DNA of 10,675 nucleotides from Cellvibrio sp. (GTDB lineage: Bacteria > Pseudomonadota > Gammaproteobacteria > Pseudomonadales > Cellvibrionaceae): assembly GCA_021323495.1 (NCBI GenBank), contig JAJQJO010000100.1:1-10675 (forward strand). Direction: 5' to 3'. The notes under the pieces are model-generated. The model saw nothing but the letters and a program-made list of their open reading frames with translations, made no database searches and was not told the DNA's origin. Shown here piece after piece: positions 7,678-10,675 of the stretch (the stretch's first letter is position 1; every line of letters starts with the position of its first letter). The translations under genes and the position numbers were made by a program.

Positions 7678-8283
7678 ATGAATGCTCTCGCCAAAATCCA
7701 GCAATTCCTGCACTGCGAAACTCCCGATGCCTGGGTAAAAAATGCCTTGGACAATCAAGCGCTACTCTTGCTTGATCACGCCAATTGTGAAAAAAAAGCG
7801 GCCTCTACGGCGGTTAACCTGATGTTCCGCTATGTGGGTGATTTCGACATGATGAACAAGATGTCCCGTCTCGCGCGTGAAGAATTGCGTCATTATGAGC
7901 AGGTGATGGCAATTATGAAGGCGAGGGGAGTTGCGTATGATCAAATCACTCCCGGCCGCTACGCTGGTGAGCTGCGTAAACTGGTGCGTACATCGGAACC
8001 TGGCCGCTATATAGATACACTGATCGTCGGCGCAATTATCGAAGCCCGCTCCTGCGAGCGCTTCGCCAAGGTCGCGCCTCATCTTGATGACGAACTGCAA
8101 ACATTTTATCTATCGCTGCTTAAATCCGAATCCCGTCATTATGAAGATTATTTAACCCTCGCCAAACGTGCAGCAGAAGGGGCAGATATTTCAGAGCGGG
8201 TGCAGCAATTTCTCGCGCTGGAAAAAACGTTGATTGAAGGCAGTGATGCAGACTTTCGGTTTCATTCGGGAGTTGTGAATTAA
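7678..8283 (+). CDS. miaE: tRNA 2-methylthio-N6-isopentenyladenosine hydroxylase
   Basis: MiaE is a non-heme diiron monooxygenase that hydroxylates ms2i6A at position 37 of tRNAs reading UNN codons, giving ms2io6A. The 201-residue product is a ferritin-like helical bundle of normal length for the family. Diiron ligands fit the pattern: Glu38 (HANCEKKAAS), Glu69 and His72 (EELRH), Glu122 (EARSCERF), and Glu151 and His154 (ESRHYEDY). The C-terminus FRFHSGV is also typical of the pseudomonad form as I remember it. The start is ATG 7678, 10 bases after the DUF1289 stop; an in-frame ATG at 7609 would overlap the upstream gene and add 23 residues unlike the family. No strong Shine-Dalgarno sequence is seen, which fits coupling to the upstream gene. 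Transcription ends at the terminator just after the stop. Confidence 0.95.
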   Translation: MNALAKIQQFLHCETPDAWVKNALDNQALLLLDHANCEKKAASTAVNLMFRYVGDFDMMNKMSRLAREELRHYEQVMAIMKARGVAYDQITPGRYAGELRKLVRTSEPGRYIDTLIVGAIIEARSCERFAKVAPHLDDELQTFYLSLLKSESRHYEDYLTLAKRAAEGADISERVQQFLALEKTLIEGSDADFRFHSGVVN

Positions 8284-8284
8284 T

Positions 8285-8309
8285 AAGCCCTCATTTGCAG
8301 AGGGCTTTT
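8285..8309. terminator. Intrinsic terminator after miaE
   Basis: AAGCCCTC (8285-8292), a seven-base loop, GAGGGCTT (8300-8307) and further T form an 8-bp stem starting one base after the miaE stop codon. The converging PEP-CTERM gene ends at 8325, so the same hairpin may also act on its transcript, though the U-tract is short on that side. Confidence 0.85.
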
Positions 8310-8324
8310 AATAACCAACTTTTT

Positions 8325-8945
8325 TTACTTTTGGAACACCTGCCCAAAGTTAAATCTCCGCCCTGCAATACATGCCATAGAGAGTAAAAATAAAATAATT
8401 ATTGATGGTTCAGGCACTGTTTCCATAACGTAGTAAAAAGAAAGATCGTCAATATAGGCGTCTGACTGGCCACTAAGCTCGATAGATGAAATGCCGGATG
8501 CAAACTCAAATGTGATGAATTGATTGGGTATATAAGGAGTGCTGGTGTCATCACCCATTCCATGGATTTCACCTTCAGTAATTATTTGTTCAACATGACC
8601 ATCTGGTCCTGTCGCGGTAATAAAAACCTTGGATTCAGTTGAGCTGCCTGTGTAGAAAGTCACTAACTTGGGGAAAAAACCTGATACGTAAGGTAAGCTG
8701 AGAAAAGAAAAACTAAAACCAGGTCCCACTACATAATTCGGCGCTGATTTTGGGCTTTGTGAAATCAGATAAGCATTGCCGTGAAATAAAACACCTTCCG
8801 ATTCGTACTCGTTGGTCAAAATACTGTCCGGTACTGAAGCAGGATCGCGATCATCGAAGTCGATCATTACCGCATTTGCAACATTGCCGAACAGACAAAT
8901 AATAAAAAAACATACCACGCGTAAACAGTAATTTGTAATGCGCAT
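8325..8945 (-). CDS. Secreted PEP-CTERM sorting-domain protein
   Basis: A 206-residue exported protein of unknown role. It starts at ATG 8945, preceded by GGGAGG with a four-base gap. Residues 1-25 are a Sec signal peptide with likely cleavage after NANA. The mature part begins MIDFDD and contains NEYESEGVLFHG and, near the end, AYIDDLSFYY, a beta-sandwich pattern common among PEP-CTERM proteins. The C-terminal sorting signal is VPEPS at 177-181, a hydrophobic stretch and the basic pair RR, followed by ten residues. In known systems an exosortase removes this tail during export to the surface or an exopolysaccharide matrix; no exosortase gene is in the window. It converges with miaE and is divergent from the GH9 gene. 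It is visibly more AT-rich than its neighbours, which may reflect acquisition or low expression. Family call is firm; specific function unknown. Confidence 0.85.
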   Translation of the reverse strand: MRITNYCLRVVCFFIICLFGNVANAVMIDFDDRDPASVPDSILTNEYESEGVLFHGNAYLISQSPKSAPNYVVGPGFSFSFLSLPYVSGFFPKLVTFYTGSSTESKVFITATGPDGHVEQIITEGEIHGMGDDTSTPYIPNQFITFEFASGISSIELSGQSDAYIDDLSFYYVMETVPEPSIIILFLLSMACIAGRRFNFGQVFQK

Positions 8946-8991
8946 ATAACCTCCCGGTAAATTTTAAAAGCAGGTTGGACAAACAGGAATT

Positions 8992-9021
8992 TTTATAACC
9001 ACTGCGAGTTAATGTTATCGA
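8992..9021 (-). promoter_or_regulatory. Candidate promoter of the PEP-CTERM gene
   Basis: On the minus strand, TCGATA (9021-9016) and TATAAA (8997-8992) are 18 bases apart, with four and five matches to the -35 and -10 consensus. Transcription would start about 40 bases before the ATG at 8945. I saw no -24/-12 sigma-54 element of the kind described for some PEP-CTERM genes. The match is weak in an AT-rich region, so this is tentative. Confidence 0.3.
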
Positions 9022-9024
9022 TTA

Positions 9025-9042
9025 CCTATTTATAAAAATAGG
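9025..9042. repeat. Perfect inverted repeat, possible operator
   Basis: CCTATTT (9025-9031) and AAATAGG (9036-9042) flank a four-base centre. It lies just upstream of the candidate PEP-CTERM promoter. A symmetric site of this size could bind a dimeric regulator, but it matches no operator I know and AT-rich palindromes arise by chance. Confidence 0.35.
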
Positions 9043-9267
9043 ATGCCTACATAAACAGCTAGCTTGCCCAACATCAAGGCTTTTAGGTGCCAGATCGTAT
9101 CGCCCTTGATAAATCCGATAGACGGCGGCCTGGATGGGACGGTGGTCAGAGCAGAAGACGGGCGGGAAGAGAAACGTTAATCGCCGTTATAAAATGTAAA
9201 TCTTGTATACCAGTGTGTTATGTGTATTTAGACTATAAGTCGATGTAAATAATAACAGGGGATACTC

Positions 9268-10675
9268 ATGGCATATCAGTTCGGTCAGTGGCGGGTGTTG
9301 CTCGCAGTTTTGTTTGTTTGTCTCGCCTTGCCTGCCCAGGCAAAAGGCGATCTCACCCTTAACGATAAAGATTATTTTGAGCAACCCGGCCTCAACGTGC
9401 TGGTCTTTAGCAATTGGTATGACGGTCTGTTTAGCGACTCAAAAACCAGTGGTGTTGAATTGATCCATCACGGTGAACGCACGGTAACCAATGGCGACGT
9501 GCGCTTGAATGCGACACCGGAACAATGGGATATGACGCCCATGTTCAAGGAGCGCAAGGTAAACCATGCAGATCAGTCCATCGAGGCATTCTTGCATTAC
9601 CCGGACCAGCATTTTGATTTTTCCATCAAGGTGGTAAAAAACGCAGCAGGTGTGCGTCTGACGGTCAATTTGCCCAAACCGTTACCAAAATCCCTCGAGG
9701 GTAAAGCCGGTTTTAATCTGGAATTTTTGCCCGCGGCCTATTTTCATAAGTCATTTTTGATGGATGAAAAAGCGGGTAGTTTTCCGGTTTACCCTACGGG
9801 CTTGAAAGAAATTAATAACAAAGCCAACCCTGTTGCGCTTGCACAAGGCCAGCACCTGGTTTTTGCGCCGGAAGATATTGAGCGTCGTATCAGTATCCAA
9901 TCAACGGGTATGCCGCTGGAACTTTACGATGGGCGCGGAAAAGCGCAAAACGGTTGGTTTGTGGTGCGCAGTAAAATCCCGGCCAATAAAACCGGCGCAG
10001 TGATTGAATGGCAAATTGATGCATCCACAGTTAAAAACTGGATGCGCGCACCGATGATTGCCCATTCGCAAGTGGGTTATCACCCGGCACAGAAAAAAGT
10101 CGCGGTGATTGAATTAGATGGGCGCGACAAAAAAATCCGGAAGGCGGGTTTGGTTAAAATCAATGCCGATGGCACCCGTAAAACAGTGCTGAGTGCGAAG
10201 CCTGAATCCTGGGGTAAATATTTGCGTTATGAATATCGCCAATTCGACTTCACCAAAATTCAGGAGCCGGGTTTGTATGCGATTACCTACGGCGACCAGG
10301 AAACCCATAGTTTCCGTATCGATAAATCTGTCTACCAAAGTGCATGGCATCCAACGCTGGATATGTATTTACCAGTGCAAATGGATCATATGACCATCAA
10401 CGAGTCTTATCGTATCTGGCACGGCGCTTCGCATCTGGATGATGCGTTACAAGCCCCTGTTAATCGCGAGCACTTTGATTTGTATGCACAAGGCCCTACA
10501 ACCGATACGCCGTACAAACCCGGCGAACATATCCCCGGTTTAAATATTGGTGGCTGGTACGACGCGGGTGATTACGATATCCGCACCCAAACCCAATACG
10601 ACGTAGTGAATACCCTGGTAACCGCATGGGAAACTTTTGGCCCGAAACAGGATATGTTTGGGTTAGCGCGCGATA
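9268..10675 (+). CDS. Secreted glycoside hydrolase family 9 protein with long N-terminal extension (3' partial)
   Basis: The frame is open from ATG 9268 to the window edge, 469 codons, with no stop. AGGGGA lies five bases before the ATG. Residues 1-25 are a Sec signal peptide (hydrophobic core, cleavage after AQA). Residues 26 to about 260 form a beta-rich extension I cannot place (LNVLVFSNWYDGLFSDS, VTNGDVRLN). From about 260 an Ig-like CelD_N domain begins (HSQVGYHPAQKK) and runs to about 350. The GH9 (alpha/alpha)6 barrel follows and is cut off. Its active-site motif GGWYDAGDY is clear: Asp432 and Asp435 correspond to the two aspartates that activate water in inverting GH9 cellulases. The usual FYYQR-like opening of the catalytic domain is replaced by VQMDHMTINESYRIWHG, so this is not a textbook endoglucanase. 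The proton-donor Glu lies beyond the window. Likely action is on beta-1,4- or mixed-linkage glucans outside the cell or in the periplasm; specificity is unknown. Confidence 0.87.
   Translation, partial: MAYQFGQWRVLLAVLFVCLALPAQAKGDLTLNDKDYFEQPGLNVLVFSNWYDGLFSDSKTSGVELIHHGERTVTNGDVRLNATPEQWDMTPMFKERKVNHADQSIEAFLHYPDQHFDFSIKVVKNAAGVRLTVNLPKPLPKSLEGKAGFNLEFLPAAYFHKSFLMDEKAGSFPVYPTGLKEINNKANPVALAQGQHLVFAPEDIERRISIQSTGMPLELYDGRGKAQNGWFVVRSKIPANKTGAVIEWQIDASTVKNWMRAPMIAHSQVGYHPAQKKVAVIELDGRDKKIRKAGLVKINADGTRKTVLSAKPESWGKYLRYEYRQFDFTKIQEPGLYAITYGDQETHSFRIDKSVYQSAWHPTLDMYLPVQMDHMTINESYRIWHGASHLDDALQAPVNREHFDLYAQGPTTDTPYKPGEHIPGLNIGGWYDAGDYDIRTQTQYDVVNTLVTAWETFGPKQDMFGLARD

Larger units (their letters stand above)
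8946..9267. other. Divergent intergenic region between the PEP-CTERM and GH9 genes
   Basis: These 322 bases must hold the promoters of both flanking genes. Most of it is AT-rich, but about 9119-9176 is GC-rich and purine-biased. One plus-strand frame is open from 9055 to a TAA at 9178-9180 but has no usable start codon, so I do not call a gene. ATCAAGGC (9073-9080) and GCCCTTGAT (9102-9110) form an imperfect inverted repeat. GACT/AGTC arms flank ATA at 9231-9241, just before the GH9 ribosome binding site. No convincing sigma-70 pair was found for the GH9 gene. Confidence 0.5.

Noticed and set aside
9055..9180. Short plus-strand open frame ending at TAA 9178-9180
   Set aside because: There is no ATG or upstream alternative start with a ribosome binding site; too short to call a gene or pseudogene without a database match.
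9187..9384. 65-codon open frame on the minus strand across the GH9 start
   Set aside because: It overlaps the GH9 signal-peptide region, and its product looks like a chance frame in AT-rich DNA.

Overview
The window looks like chromosomal DNA of a polysaccharide-degrading gammaproteobacterium, most likely Cellvibrio or a close relative. Three things point there: an aconitase B very close to the Escherichia/Pseudomonas type, a MiaE of pseudomonad type, and secreted carbohydrate-active proteins, including a glycoside hydrolase family 9 (GH9) enzyme. The organism call is inference from protein resemblance; no rRNA or other marker is present.

Layout. (1) 1-3048, plus: the 3' part of a large exported redox protein whose gene begins upstream of the window. 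It reads ThuA-like end, PQQ-type glucose/sorbosone dehydrogenase propeller, PKD domain, single-heme cytochrome c, beta-rich C-terminal module. (2) 3087-3114: a symmetrical terminator shared with the convergent acnB. (3) 3148-5766, minus: complete acnB starting at a GTG, with a well-formed sigma-70 promoter about 150 bases upstream and a leader of about 140 nt containing hairpins. (4) 6081-7115, plus, divergent from acnB: an SMP-30/gluconolactonase-family lipoprotein. (5) 7185-7667 and 7678-8283, plus: a DUF1289 protein followed 10 bases later by miaE, ending at a terminator. (6) 8325-8945, minus: a small secreted PEP-CTERM protein. (7) 8946-9267: a divergent, mostly AT-rich intergenic region. 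(8) 9268 to the window edge, plus: a secreted GH9 enzyme with a long N-terminal extension, truncated by the window end.

How the genes fit together. Three exported products concern sugars outside the cytoplasm: a GH9 hydrolase that should cut beta-glucans, a dehydrogenase-cytochrome chimera that should oxidise sugar ends to lactones and pass on electrons, and a lipoprotein of the lactonase family. They are not one operon, so a shared pathway is only an inference. The other genes are housekeeping: acnB in the TCA cycle and miaE in tRNA modification. No mobile element, CRISPR array, phage gene, tRNA or rRNA was seen. Nothing here is clearly an undescribed system; the items most worth a second look are the dehydrogenase-cytochrome chimera, the non-canonical GH9 and the acnB leader.
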